This document shows, piece by piece, positions 33,986-47,300 of a stretch of 64,000 nucleotides of DNA. Origin of the DNA: Glaciozyma antarctica PI12. Its lineage: Eukaryota > Basidiomycota > Microbotryomycetes > Kriegeriales > Camptobasidiaceae. The position numbers and the translations under genes were made by a program. The notes under the pieces are model-generated. The model worked only from the letters and a program-made list of their open reading frames with translations. It made no database searches and was not told the DNA's origin. Where the stretch lies: positions 554,079-618,078 of the forward strand of contig KZ627157.1 in assembly GCA_002917775.1 (NCBI GenBank). Reading direction: 5' to 3'. The number at the start of each line of letters is the position of its first letter. The stretch's first letter is position 1.

Positions 33986-34020
33986 CCCCCCCCCCCCCCC
34001 CCCCCCTCCCCCCCCCTTCC
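33986..34020. repeat. Poly-C tract (21 C, then 9 C)
   Basis: The + strand shows an uninterrupted run of 21 C (33986-34006), one T, then 9 C, ending about 10 bp past the stop of the minus-strand GOS1. In the GOS1 transcript this would be a G-rich 3' UTR segment able to form a G-quadruplex. Run length is likely to be unstable in replication and hard to sequence. Confidence 0.95.
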
Positions 34021-34029
34021 CCTCCTTGA

Positions 34030-35009
34030 TCATCCAAACAGGTACCACAGAATAAACACCGTGCAGACGCCAATCACGCTCCCCATAATCACTGAATCCC
34101 TGCTCCTTCGCGAGTTAATCATCCCGACCAGCGAGTTGAGTGCCGGCACCGCGGCTGGAGAGCGCAGGAGGCGTCAGTCGATGCTGCTCCGGAGAAGGCG
34201 TCCAAGACTCACCGATCACGCCGTTCATACGCGCGTTGATGCCATGAATGTTGCTTCGCTGCTGTTGGAACTGTGCGCGCGTCTCGTACGCTTGCCTGTG
34301 TGGGAAAAAGGCGTGAGCAAGGCTCCGCGAAGCGACGGCACCGAGCTGGACGTACCCCAGTACGTCGTCCGTCATTCGGTGACTATGGTCGATCCGATTT
34401 CGATCCGTCAAGAGTGCATCTGTAGCAGACGAATTGCTGGAACTCTTGAACGCACTGGAGAAGAATAGGGATCAGCGTTGTGGCGGAGAGGGAGAGTCAA
34501 GTCCACGCACCTGATCTCGTCCCGGACAGATCCCAGCAAGTTCGCCCGTTGCTCTGCTTCTCGCAAGCTAGCCTGCACGTCCATCCAGCGCATCAGCTAC
34601 CGCAATCCGTCGAGCCTGCCCCACAAGTCTCACGCACCTTCGTCCGCCTGTAGTCCTTCAGATACTCGGCGTGCACCTCACGATGCCGCTCCAGCGCATG
34701 CGTAGCAGAAGCTGACGGCGGAGGGTGTGCTGTTGCATGGTAGTTGGCCAGGCGATCAATCTGTCCCGAGAACTACACGTCCCGAGAGCATCAGCGCCGC
34801 ACTGGACTCCACGACGTCTCCCCACTTACAGTCTCCAGCGCCTCGTTAATCTCCCCTTCCAGCTCCTCCTTTCTCCGTCCGACGTCCTCTTTCAGCAGTC
34901 CTGAGCTCGAGTACGAGGTGGAAGCTTGAGCTGCGAGCTTGCTGTAGCGCGTGAGAAGAGCGCTGACGTTGGCAGTCGAGGCGTGCAGCTCTCGGCGGAC
35001 GTTCTCCAT
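34030..35009 (-). CDS. GOS1: Golgi SNARE GOS1 (GOSR1/GS28)
   Basis: About 225 residues in several short exons. It starts MENVRRELHASTANVSALL at 35009; a further upstream exon cannot be excluded because many homologues begin with a Trp-containing helix. It continues TRYSKLAAQASTS, KEELEGEINEALE, FSGQIDRLANYHATAH, HREVHAEYLKDYRRTKASL, then the SNARE helix (HSHRMTDDVLGQAYETRAQF, QQQRSNIHGINARM) and a tail anchor VIMGSVIGVCTVFILWYLFG. Gos1 is a Qb-SNARE of the cis/medial Golgi acting with Sed5, Ykt6 and Sft1 in intra-Golgi retrograde transport. Length and topology match the family. Divergent from the F-box gene. Confidence 0.9.
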
Positions 35010-35158
35010 TCAGCGAGTACGGCTGAGGGAGGTGTGCTGAGTTGGGTGAGGAGGCTGAGGCCGAGTAAGGTAGGAGGGAGACCCGCTTCCTCGCTCAACT
35101 CCTTTCTCTTCTACCACACGCCCGACCTCTTCTCATTTTCAGGCCGGATTACGCGACG
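35010..35158. promoter_or_regulatory. Divergent promoter region GOS1/F-box gene
   Basis: The 149 bp between divergent ATGs has a pyrimidine-rich tract before 35159 (CTTTCTCTTCTACC). No TATA or CCAAT element is seen; the role is inferred from layout. Confidence 0.35.
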
Positions 35159-36881
35159 ATGGGCTGCCGTACCTCCACTTCCAGGTCCTCGCCACCGCCA
35201 GAACTCTCGCCAGCGGATTCAGACGGCCCCTCCTTCCCCCTCTTCGACCTTCCTCCCGAACTCGTCCACCAAATCGTTCTCCACTGCGACGAACGGCCGA
35301 GGGACAACCCTACATTCCCAGTCGGCCCCATCATCGACCTCCTGAACCTCCGCTCCACCTCTCGCTACTTCGACGCTCTTTGCCGCCCGCTAGTGTGGCA
35401 GTCCGTTCGCTTTGTGCCGGAAACGGGCTTGCGTTCAGAGGCTTTTAGGGCGCGGAGGGGATTGCAGGCGCTGCGGGACCTGTTGGTGGATCGACAGAAT
35501 GCGGAGGGAGCGTCGGAGGAGGAGGTGGGAGCCGCGAGGAGAAGATGCGTCCCCCAGGTCAAGGTCCTCTCCATCAGCTCTCCTTCGGATTCTTTTGGAA
35601 GCAACCCGATGGCGATTCAAGAGGAGGTCGCGGCTATTGTCCCTATCGTGGAGCGGCTGCTCGGGCTCGAGGTCCTCTTCCTCAAGGACGTCTCCATGGA
35701 TGGGAAGCTAGGCGATGCGCTGTTGGAAGCGATCGTCGCGTCGCCCAAGATCTCAGCCCTTCGCTTCAACCAGGTCGTCGTTGGCAAAGCGAAGAGCATG
35801 ACGAGCTACAGCGCTCTACCCGCGCTGAAAACACTGCAAATTATGCATGGGTCGCGGAAGTTGGTGCGTCCCCATTCCCCTTCCTCAGTCGACCAAGCTG
35901 ACTGGGGGCCATCTCTACAGCTCGAGCTTGTCCGTATCTCTCCCAACGTCGAGTCACTCCTTCTCTGGCCCAGGTTCGTCGTCCCGTCCTCCGCCTGCGA
36001 GACTCCTTCCTCTGACGAGACCCCCTCTTCAGCTCTCGCCGTTTGGGACCCCTCGTCGAAGTCATCGCCGCAAAACTCCCGACTCTACGACTCTACGATC
36101 GCTCGACGCCGTACACGAAGGCGAAGCGTTCCTGGCCCTCGCAAAGGAGATCAACGTGCGTCATATTCCGCCCATCCTTCGCCATCGCTCACAAGACGCC
36201 TCCACAGCGCCTCACCGCCGACAGTCAAGACCTCCCCCTCACCGAGCTCTTCCTCGAAGGTCCCCAACCCACTGCCGACCGCACCTTTCTCCTCGACGCC
36301 CTCTCCAAGACGAACCTCAAGCGACTGGCGCTGTACCAAATCGCCATGGCCAAGCCTCAGTTGTTCAGCGAGATCGCGACGGCGCTCCCACAACTCGAAG
36401 CCCTGACGATCGTCCAAGGCGACTGCTCCGGCGCCGTCTTGTGGCCCGCACCTCTCGTTCGTCTCACCTCCCCACTCTCCTCCACGCACTGACGAGCCTT
36501 CAATTACAGGATGCCTACGTCTCCCAACTCCAACGCCTTCCCCGACTCAAGTTCTTCGGCTTCGACCGTCGCTCCCCGGACGAGCTCAAGGCCGACGGCA
36601 CGCAACGAAGTCGCTCTGCACTGGAGTACCGCGCGCTCGGTTCTATCGGCGTGGCTGTTCCCTCTTTGACCGAGGCGGTAGGAATCACTGTGGACGTGAG
36701 CGAAGGTACGTTGGCGTTGCTGGGGAGGTCGCGAGAGCTTCGCTGATGAGACGCTGCAGGATCGTCGGGATGGTTCGCCACGTTCGCGAGAACGGACCGC
36801 CAGACGCACATGGAGATTCGGAAGAAGACGGTTCACGACTTTCTCATCTCATACGATAGGTGGTGCATCGTCTCGAAGTAG
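35159..36881 (+). CDS. F-box protein, LRR-like
   Basis: About 470 residues. An N-terminal F-box (FPLFDLPPELVHQIVLHCDE) is followed by LLNLRSTSRYFDALCRPLVW, then degenerate leucine-rich repeats: VKVLSISSPSDS, VERLLGLEVLFLKDVSM, ALPALKTLQIMHGSRKL, VRISPNVESLLLW, LGPLVEVIAAKLPTLR, LTELFLEG, TNLKRLALYQIAMAK and LPQLEALTIVQGD. The end is TVHDFLISYDRWCIVSK-TAG (36879-36881). F-box proteins recruit substrates to SCF ubiquitin ligases; the substrate is unknown. A perfect 8-bp tandem duplication at 36083-36098 breaks the frame between KLPTLR and SLDAVHEGEAFLALA (see findings). Confidence 0.78.
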
Positions 36882-37012
36882 GAATTGCAGTATGGAACGC
36901 GTCTCAGGAGCTTTGGTTCGCGAGATAGCTTCGAGATAGGGAGTACGGAGAGCGAGAGGTGAATAAGTTTCGAGATTCCAGGCCAGCCTTGTCCTCTGCT
37001 CCATTCTTCTGC

Positions 37013-38996
<1,984 letters not shown>

Positions 38997-39267
38997 TCTC
39001 GACGAAGGGGACGGTCGAGAAGGAGCGAGCTTGGCCAACTCGACTTTTTGAACGAAAGCTCAGGGGCTGCGGAAGACGATGCCGACGGCTCTCTCAAAAC
39101 GGACAGGGATTCCCTCTCAGGGCAGCCAGCGCAAAGAGTCGAGGGGATGCTTGAAGTCATATCATGCTCACACCCAGCCCAAAGTCCCGCGGTGCCCTCC
39201 ACCGCGCTCCTCCCTCCGGTCCTCCTCCCGCCGACACAGCTCCCCATCACCAGAAGTAGTCCACCGT

Positions 39268-39983
39268 TTACTTCTTCGCAGGCTTCTGCGACTTGATGAC
39301 CTGGTAACAAAGCGATGCGTCAGCTTGAACGCGCAGAGAACGAGCGAGATAGCGGCCGCACCTTCTTGACAATCTTGGCCTCCTCAACAAGGAACGAGCG
39401 AACGATCCTGTCCCGAACACAGGTAGCGCAACGGGATCCACCGTAAGCACGCTGAACCGTCTTTTGGCGCTTGGAGATCTGCGCGTATTGGCGGGGGCGG
39501 AGGGCGGGAATCTGAGCGCGCAACCGTCAGCTAGAGGTCAGGCCAAGACGACGAAGGCGAGAACGTACTCCGGGGAGGGCAATGTGGCAGTCACCGCACT
39601 TGGGGGAGGTCGCCAACTTCTTGATCTGAAGGTAGCGGAGCTTTCCTCCTACGAGCGCAGAAGACAAGTCAGCACTCGTTCTCCCTGCCGACGTCTTTGA
39701 TATCTCCCCAACCGCACACTTCCATCCCGAGTGTTGCCTAGCGTCTCCCCCCTGCACTCCAGCGCAGCCTCTCCCTCGAGTAGGCCCTAGCCGTCACCCC
39801 AACTCCACCCCTCCATCACGCGCCGCTTCGATACCCTCCCTCCTCGCTTCCAATCGCCATCTCCTCTCCTCTGTCCACCCCACCACAACGAGAGCATGAC
39901 CTACCAGGGGTCTTCACGATCCTCCGGCGGTTGGAGCGGGTGTTGTAAGACTTCCGGGTCCTGAGGGTGATACGCTGGGCCAT
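39268..39983 (-). CDS. RPL34: 60S ribosomal protein L34 (eL34)
   Basis: About 113 residues: [20 protein letters not shown], then [27 protein letters not shown] with a Cxx[41 protein letters not shown] with the second CxxC, and a C-terminal [10 protein letters not shown]. The two Cys pairs form the zinc site of eL34. Intron 1, after the TPG codons, is about 240 nt, several times the window's usual intron, a feature often seen in ribosomal-protein genes. Start at 39983, stop at 39268. Structural component of the large ribosomal subunit. Confidence 0.96.
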
Positions 39984-40909
39984 TGTTGGAGATCTGCGGT
40001 CGGTGGAGAGAAGGAGGGTAACGTTCGGCGGGTCGAGGAGGGGAGTGGGTGGGATCAGAGGTTCGTGGTGCGTTGGCGAGAGGAGGGGGAAGAAGATTTC
40101 GAGTCGAGGGAGGGCGGAGAGGGCGGGAGCAGAGATTTCGAGTCGGGGGTTGGGAGGGGAAGGAGAGCGGGAGCACGGTCAGCGGTCTGGTCTTTCGTTC
40201 GAGCAGCAGGAGTCCTCACCAGGTCTTGAAGAGCACGGGGAAAGGAGGGAGGCGACGTCCAACTCTTTTCGCCCCCTGCCCTCTCCTGCGTCGGGCCTGA
40301 GTTTGACCCTCTGAGAATTTTGAAACTTTGACCACCCCGACTTTGCACAGGGGCTTCCTTCCTTTCTTCCTTCCTCTCTCTTTACAGAACTTTAAAGAGA
40401 GGAAAGGAGCGCAAAGATAGTTTGAAGAAGATCGGAGAGGTGGCAGCTCAGCTTCAGAGCAGTCAGCTTGGGCGTTACTTGAACACGACTCTCTCTCTCT
40501 CGGGTGGCTGAAGCGAAACATGAGAGAGCTCAGTGAGCAACAAGTGTTCTCTGCGGACAGTTCAAGGAAGTTCAAACAGCAGGGAATCATAGAGCCCAGC
40601 AGCGAACCGATACGCAGACGAGCGGGCTAAAGAAAGTGCTAGGAGCGAACACGCGCAGCGGCCTCCGGTGTCGAGCAACGAGGTCCTTCGCGAGACTGAA
40701 GCAGCACCATCAAAGAACTGCCGGGCCAGAACAATCATCCTGAGCAGAACTTGGGGTGCAAGCCCGAAGCGCGAGAGAGGAGCAGCGGACCTCCCGCGAG
40801 CAGCAGCCATCGTCGGAGCTCCCTCCTGAGCTCGCAACACCAGCAGCACCACCACCATCACCTCTTCACCACCCTTGCACCCAATACAACCCCAATCCAC
40901 CCCGCACGC
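39984..40909. other. Intergenic: RPL34 promoter and DPM3 3' flank
   Basis: About 0.9 kb without a supported gene. The RPL34 promoter lies on the 39984 side. Polypyrimidine stretches near 40340-40385 (CTTCCTTCCTTTCTTCCTTC) and a CT-repeat near 40490 are the only marked features. Open frames here lack domains and coding bias. Confidence 0.5.
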
Positions 40910-41311
40910 CTAATCCACCCTAACCCCCTTCCCCCTCAAATCATCCCTCGCCAACGAGATCTCCTACACACACACCCATCAGCTCCCACTCTCCTCTCAA
41001 GAAGCGAAAGACGAACGCACCCCCATAAGTTCCTCATAAGCCCCCTCACACTCCCCGAACGTCAGTACCCCCATCCCCAGTTCCCAGAGGCAGTAGCTCC
41101 CGAGCGCGACGACGAGGTTGAAGGGTAGCTGTCTCGAACGCGCGTTAGCTGTGGTGGGAGAAGAGGGGGGAGGGAGGGGACGAACGCAGGGGAGGATTTG
41201 ATAGCGGATCTCGTCGGAGATGAAAGGTGTTGGAAGGATGTGGAGGTAGAGGAGGAACCAGAGGGCGAGGAGGGCGCCACCGGTTTGGAGGAACTGCGTT
41301 TGGCGGGTCAT
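40910..41311 (-). CDS. DPM3: Dolichol-phosphate mannosyltransferase subunit 3 (DPM3)
   Basis: Three exons encode 95 residues, from MTRQTQFLQTGGALLALWFL (41311) to RGKGVRVD-TAG (40910-40912). Two membrane helices (ALLALWFLLYLHILPTPFI and LPFNLVVALGSYCLWELGMG) are followed by the coiled C-terminal segment GECEGAYEELMGEISLARDD, which in the family tethers the catalytic DPM1. Human DPM3 has 92 residues, so length agrees. DPM3 anchors the dolichol-phosphate-mannose synthase at the ER membrane, feeding N-glycosylation, O-mannosylation and GPI synthesis. Introns start GTTCGT and GTGCGT. Confidence 0.9.
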
Positions 41312-41396
41312 GAGCGCGAGCCTGGTGTGCAGGGAGGAACGGAGGTGGGTGGGAGGTGGTGGGGGGGAAGGGAAGGAGGTTGACAGCGGAGGGCGC

Positions 41397-42899
41397 TCAA
41401 AAGGGGTCGGAGCGCGCCGAGCTCTGACTTCGCAGACTTCTTTCTCTCTCGAGTCTCCTTGCAGGCTCCTTGCGAAGGCTGTAGTTGTACAAAAAGGAAC
41501 GACGACGACGTCCGCTGAACTGAAAAACGATCGCAAACACAAAAAACAATCTCAAACACAAACCACAAGCACCTGCCCCCCCTCCCCGCCCACGTCCACG
41601 TCCACTTCCCCTCTTGCCCTCGAGCGACATGGCACCACGACCACCAGTAAGGTGCTTGACCGCCTTGCGCTCGTTGATGATGCCGTCCGACTGACCGGCG
41701 GTGGGCGCGTCGTCAGAAACCTTGGTGCGCTTGTTGGACGGCGTTGCGCCGATTTTGGTGAGGATCGAGAGAGCCTTGGTTCGCTCGGAGGAGGCGTTGA
41801 CCTCGTTGGCGTCGAACTATGCGTTGAGCGTTAGCAGAGAACTTCCTGCGAAGGATGCGAAGAAGGGACGCACCTTCCTCTTGACGTTCTTCTCCTTCGT
41901 CTCCCCCTTGAGCTTGTCGTCAAACTTGCCGAGACTGGCCGTACTCGTCTTGGTGATCTTGAGCTCTCGCTCGATAATCTTCTTCCGCACCTCCCGCTCG
42001 GCGTTGTTACTGCTGGCCGTCTTGGGCGCCGGGGTCGCCTCGTTCGCCGCCGCGCGCTGAAGGTTCTTGAGACGCTGTCCTTCGTTCTTCAGCTTGCGAG
42101 CCTTGCGCTCCTCGCGGGATGCAGCGACAGGGTCGAAGCTCGGGTCTTCACACGGGCGAATCGTCAGCTTCCCTCCTTCGCAAGGAACGATCGCAGAACG
42201 CACCCTTGTTGGCTGGTACCTCGACAATCCACTGCTCCTCCTTGTCCTTGTTCTTCCCCTTGTACCCCCACTTGGGTACCCAGTCCTGCTTCTCCTCATC
42301 AAACACCAGGCGGTCCCTCCTCGGCTTGGGTGCGATTCCCTTGGTCGCCGCGAACGCCTGCCACTTGGTCATAGGCGCAGGCTTGGGGAGCTAAGATCGT
42401 CGTGTATTCCGTTAGCTAGCCGTGCGAATGCGCAGGGAGGGAGAAGACGAACAGGCTTTTCGCGAGGGAGAGCGGTGGAGATGGGAGGGAGCTCAGCGAC
42501 GACTCCGTCGTCCACGACGCGGGTGGGGCGAGTCCAGATCTGGTTGACGAGGAGCTGAATACCATCACGAGCGTTCATGAGGAGAGTCTGCTCGCGGTCT
42601 TGACTGCGTTTTGGGAGCTGATGAGCGGTGCGACTTTCTGGAGGAGCTGGGGGCTCACGCGTAGGCTTCCTCCTCGATTGGGTTGGGATCGTACACGGCG
42701 AGAAGTCCGAGGTCGTACTCGACTTCGAGCTCCTTGGAAACGGTGATGGCTTTTCTGGAGATAGCAAGGAGGGTTAGGAAGGAATTCTTGGAGGAGCTCC
42801 AGAGGGACGAAGGACGTACCTCTTCTCGACGTTGTCTGCCAAAAGGGCAGAGACGTCCATAGGCTCAGCCTGAGCTACTGCAACTTGGGTATCCGACAT
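41397..42899 (-). CDS. RRS1: Ribosome biogenesis regulator RRS1
   Basis: About 390 residues. It starts MSDTQVAVAQAEPMDVSALL at 42899; then KAITVSKELEVEYDLGLLAV, DPNPIEEEAYAQDREQTLLM, ARDGIQLLVNQIWTRPT, LPREKPLPKPAPMTKWQAFA, KGIAPKPRRDRLVFDEEKQD and WVPKWGYKGKNK are diagnostic. A Lys-rich C-terminal region follows. Rrs1 with Rpf2 brings 5S RNP (uL18/uL5) to the pre-60S particle in the nucleolus. The exact C-terminus is uncertain: after a GRGRGRGGG segment the open frame runs into a hydrophobic, unconserved-looking tail to 41397. A possible CAG/GTGCTT donor near 41574 would change it. Confidence 0.9.
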
Positions 42900-43075
42900 C
42901 GTTTGAGGAGAGTCGTATAGTGGAGAAAGGAAGACCTTTGGCGGAGTGAAGGTGTTCAACTTTTCGACTCGAATTGGTCACTACGAAATTACTTACTTTG
43001 TTTTGTAGTTGTGAGTTATTTGTAGTCTCTGCGCCTGACCTCGCCCTCTTCCTCCTCAATCCACTATCCAGAGCC
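42900..43075. promoter_or_regulatory. Divergent promoter region RRS1/SmF with a CCAAT box
   Basis: The 176 bp between divergent ATGs is AT-richer than its surroundings. An ATTGG (CCAAT on the minus strand) lies at 42973-42977, about 75 bp upstream of the RRS1 start and about 100 bp upstream of SmF. A function as HAP-complex site is inferred. Confidence 0.45.
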
Positions 43076-43590
43076 ATGTCGGTACGAGAGCCCTCCTCAA
43101 AAATACCCGCCAGATCACTCGCTAACCCCTCACCCTCGTCGCGTAGATCCAACCCGTAAACCCCAAGCCGTTCCTAGCAGATCTCACCGGCAAGCCAGTC
43201 ATGGTCCGCCTCAAGTGGGGGATGGAGTACAAGGGCTACCTCGTCAGTACGGACGGTTACATGAACCTTCAGGTACGTCTGAGTCCCACGAGGAACTGAG
43301 GGGAGGAAGGGGGAGGCGAGCTGACGATGAGTCCCTTGTAGCTGGCCAACACGGAGGAGTACCAGGATGGCGTGTCGGTTGGGTCCCTGGGAGAGGTCTT
43401 CATTCGGTACGTGCAGTGGATCTCTCGCTTGGCTGGGTGCGCGTAGGAAGGACGGTACTGACTCGGCCCTTTTCGTGCAGGTGCAACAACGTCTTGCAGT
43501 GCGCCCTTCCTTCTCTGCGAGCTGGAGGTGGAAGCTGACCTCTGCTTTACTTCTCGCAGCGTTCGGGGAGTGCCAGAATCAGATGCGTAA
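43076..43590 (+). CDS. SMX3: Small nuclear ribonucleoprotein SmF
   Basis: Four exons encode 81 residues. Exon 1 is only ATG TCG, followed by [20 protein letters not shown], then the Sm1 motif [30 protein letters not shown], and the Sm2 motif GEVFIRCNNVLHVRGV, ending PESDA-TAA (43588-43590). The last splice reads CA/C to give His where other SmF proteins have Tyr. SmF is part of the heptameric Sm ring of spliceosomal snRNPs. The coding region is shared out over four exons within about 500 bp. Confidence 0.95.
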
Positions 43591-44325
43591 AAGCTGGCGT
43601 CGAAGCCGTGTAAAGGATATCACTGTTTTGAGGACGGGATCGTGTGACGAGAGCAAGAGGACGGGGGGCTGGACCTGGTGGACCTGGTGGAGGCTCTCGG
43701 GCGTATCTTCGAGGGATCTGCTCGCGTTTGGGGAGGACAGGACTTGCTCATCGTGTTGGCAGCCGCGACGCCCTCTCCGGACGCCTCTCCTTCTCGCGAC
43801 ACTCCTCGACACCACCACCTCCCCCTCCGCCAACGACCGCTTCTCGATCATTTGCTTGCTCCTGCTGAGTTCCTCTCGCGCGCTCGTGCTTTGTGCTCGT
43901 GTTGTGGCGCGCGAGGCGGAGATTTAGCAGCGAGGGAGGAAGGAGGCGGGCTCGAGTCTCGGAGGCGTAGGGCAGCTATACCTGGCGAGCGGGCAAGCTT
44001 CTGGAGACGTCGCGTGCTAGCTCGGATTCTTCTCAGCTTGGTCACCGCGCCGAGCGTTCCAAGGACCTGGGAGAGAGGGGGAGGGTCGAGCAACCTCTGG
44101 CACCTCCCACACAGCTTAATCGTGTAGCTCCTTACGCCAAACAGCTACGTACGAGAGACTTCTCAGTCTGCAAGTCGAGTCAAACGGGAAGCAAACTGAG
44201 AGAGCAAACGCCCAAAGAGAGTCGAAAGCACCAAACGCGTCGCGCGCCTTTGCCCTCTTCCTCTCACGCCCAACCTCATCGCGCCTCCCCTGCCCCCTTC
44301 CTAGCCACACCCCACTCCCTCCAAG
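43591..44325. other. Intergenic, no supported gene
   Basis: About 735 bp between SmF and TOF1 on the same strand. It should hold the SmF 3' end and the TOF1 promoter. Open frames here are Ser/Arg/Pro-rich with no domain and no consistent splicing. CA/CT-rich sequence precedes the TOF1 start. Confidence 0.5.
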
Positions 44326-47300
44326 ATGGCGCCACGGGACTACTCCTCCGACCCTGACGAGCTAGCCGACCGCGCCTCCGCGCGAACTCGTTCCGACGCG
44401 TCCTCGTCTTCAGAAGAGGAACTCGGCGGTGCGCGCTCCGCCCAGGAACGGAAGAGGGAAGCTCTGTACCCGCCCATCTCTTCCATCTGTTCTGCGCTAG
44501 GAGGGTTTGAGGAGTTTGCGAATGCGGAAGGGGAGATCGTCCTCGAGTACTCGTTGGGAGATCAGGTCATTGGTGAGTCGCCGGGCTGAGAGGAGAGGAC
44601 GAGAGCTGATGCGGAGGGTAGGATGCTTGAAGGACCTCAAGAGGTTCTGGAAGATGGATGACAAGGACGACGATAGGACCGTGTCGCGCATCTTCCATGA
44701 GGTCGGAGTCCTCACGAACGACTTGATCCCTATCCTCCTCTCGACGCTCGGCACAAGCGACAAGGGGGACCGCATTGCTCTTGCTGCTGGTACGTACGAT
44801 CCTGAATGCACAGAGAACAGGAGCTGATCCCGTGTACGCGCAGTCGAGCTCATCGGAGCTATGACCTGGCCTATCAATGTCGCCGAGGAGCTACGCGACG
44901 CTCAGTTGCTCGATACCCTCAAGGGTGCGGTGGACTACAATTCGCTCATTGCGGCACAGCTGTCGTACAAAGCTGCCATCCTGCGCACTGGAGCTTTGCG
45001 AGCAATGTTCACGCTCATGACTCCCTCTTTGACAAAGACGCGCAAGTGAGTGGGCGTGCTTGCGAGGGAAGGTTTTGTACTGATGTGCATCGACAGGGAA
45101 CGGACGACCAAGGACGAGAACATCATCTCGCTCGTTCTGCACACGTTCAGGAACCTCGCAGCTCTCAAGGATCGCGTCTCGAGCTCTGATTCCGCAGACG
45201 CCATCGAGCTGTCGACTCTCCAGGTTCGTCTCTCCTGCTACTCACGCCGATTTTATCGCTAATCGGGTTCCGCAAAAAGAGCGAGTACATCCAGCAACTT
45301 TCGAGCGAAGCCATCTTCGACCTCCTCCTCGCTATCGCCAGCAATGCCGATTCATCCGAGTACGCGCCCTGGAACATGGTCGCCCTCGACATCTTCCACC
45401 TCATTTTCCGCTGCGTCAAGCCGACGGAGCTCATGATTCCCATGCACCAGGTGCGTATCTCGCTGCGACCGATAGGTTTCGCAGCTGACGAGATTCGGCG
45501 CATAGATTGACGATAACCGCCTCAAGGACTTGTTAGACCTCGAGGGTAAGCATAAGCGGGCTGTGGCGAAGCAGACGACGTCGAGGCATTCGAGGTTTGG
45601 CACGACGGTTGCGCTCAAAGCGGTGCGCTCCTTCCTTCTCCATTCCGCAGCTGTCGAACTGAACTCGGGATCGGGTTCGCAGGGAAGCAAGCAGTACATT
45701 CTTCACAAGCAGTCGACGCTTTCGGTTGGAGCTGCAAAGGCCCTCGATCACGTCAAGAAGGGCAAGGCGAAGAAGATTCGGCAAGATGTAGGTTCAGTCC
45801 CGTCTCATTCTCGCTCATTCCCTGATTCCCACCACAGGACGACCTGCAACCTCCCTCAAACCTTCGACCTGAAGCCATCAAGTGCCTCCACGACGTCGCG
45901 ATCTCCTTCCTCGACTCGTGCTTCAACCGTTCGTCCCGCTCTCGCCCCTCCAAGCGCACTCGCTCACCTCATTCAATCCCACAGCCTTTTTCGCCTCAGT
46001 CCTCAAAGACATCCGGATGGAGCGACTCAAAGTCAAAGAATCCGACACGATCCGGTTCCTCTTCCTCTCGCGCTTCTTCCTCGAATTCTTCCTCCTCGTC
46101 TACCAGGACGAAAAGAGTCGGGCCGTCGATCCGCAGAGCGAGGAGGGACACGATTTCGATTTGATTGCTGAGATGACGGAGCCGGCGAGTATTGGGTTCG
46201 TCACGACGAGGTTGAGGAAGGCGCTCGAGGAGAAGGTGCGTTCGCTGCTTCTGTTCTCGAGGGGGGATCGCTGATGCGGTTCTTTCGACAGCCGGTCATG
46301 TGGACAGAACTGCACGCAGGAATCGACTGCTTCATTCAGATGGTGCGTCGTCACCTTTCCATCATCGAGCAGAACTGATTCTCGCGCGCAGCTCCTGGTC
46401 ATCGAGGGCCTCGCCGCTTCGAGCAGCGAGGATAACATCGACACGGCTGAGATCCTCCAGAACAAGCTCTACTACGAGTCCGAGACGCTCGAGATGGTCC
46501 TCACCGTCATCACGACCTACAAGACGCAGTCGATCAAGTGAGTGCCTTTTGCTTCTGACTTGTGTGAGCGGGTCGCTGATCCAGCGCGGTACAGGTACCT
46601 CGATTCGGTCATTCACCTCTCGTATGTCCTTCTAAGGATGCTCGAGAAGTACTCCAAGTCGAAAGCGTACATGTACGTGCGGAAGAAGAAGTCTCGCGCG
46701 GGCAAGAAGAAGAGTTCGTCGTTTCCCGAGGCTGCGAAGACGCTTTTCACTGACTCGCTGCTGCAGCCAAGAGGGTTACGGAGGACGACGAGGGAGATGG
46801 ACTTGGGCAGGGAGATGACGATGAGGAGGAGGAGGTCGCGCGAGGGACAAAGACGTACAGCGATCATGCGTTCGAGTTCGAGAAGTTCGAAGCGGTGCGT
46901 TTAGAGCTCTCGATTCCGAGGTTCGCGTTGGGCTCACTTTGCGAAAACAGGGATTCGCGTGCGAGCCGGTGCTGCAGACGTGCATGGTTTACCTCGAGGG
47001 CTACAAGACGTTCACGGATCCGGAGCAGATGAAGCGGATCGTCAGCCTCATGCATCGTCAAGCCATCAAAGCCAAGACCGAAGCGCTGTTCTTCAAGGTG
47101 CGTTCCGTCTCGCTCACTGCTTCTCAATCTTTTCTGATGAGAGTATGCGGCAGCCTACCGTTCTTGAGCTCTTTCAGCGGATCTTGGACGACGAGGCGTT
47201 TGCTGCGTCGAAGGATTCTGTTTCGTCGGATCTCAAGAAGCTTATCGAGTACATCCTTCGCAAGTTCTTCAAGGTTGTCAAGGAACGGCCGATGAGGTTG

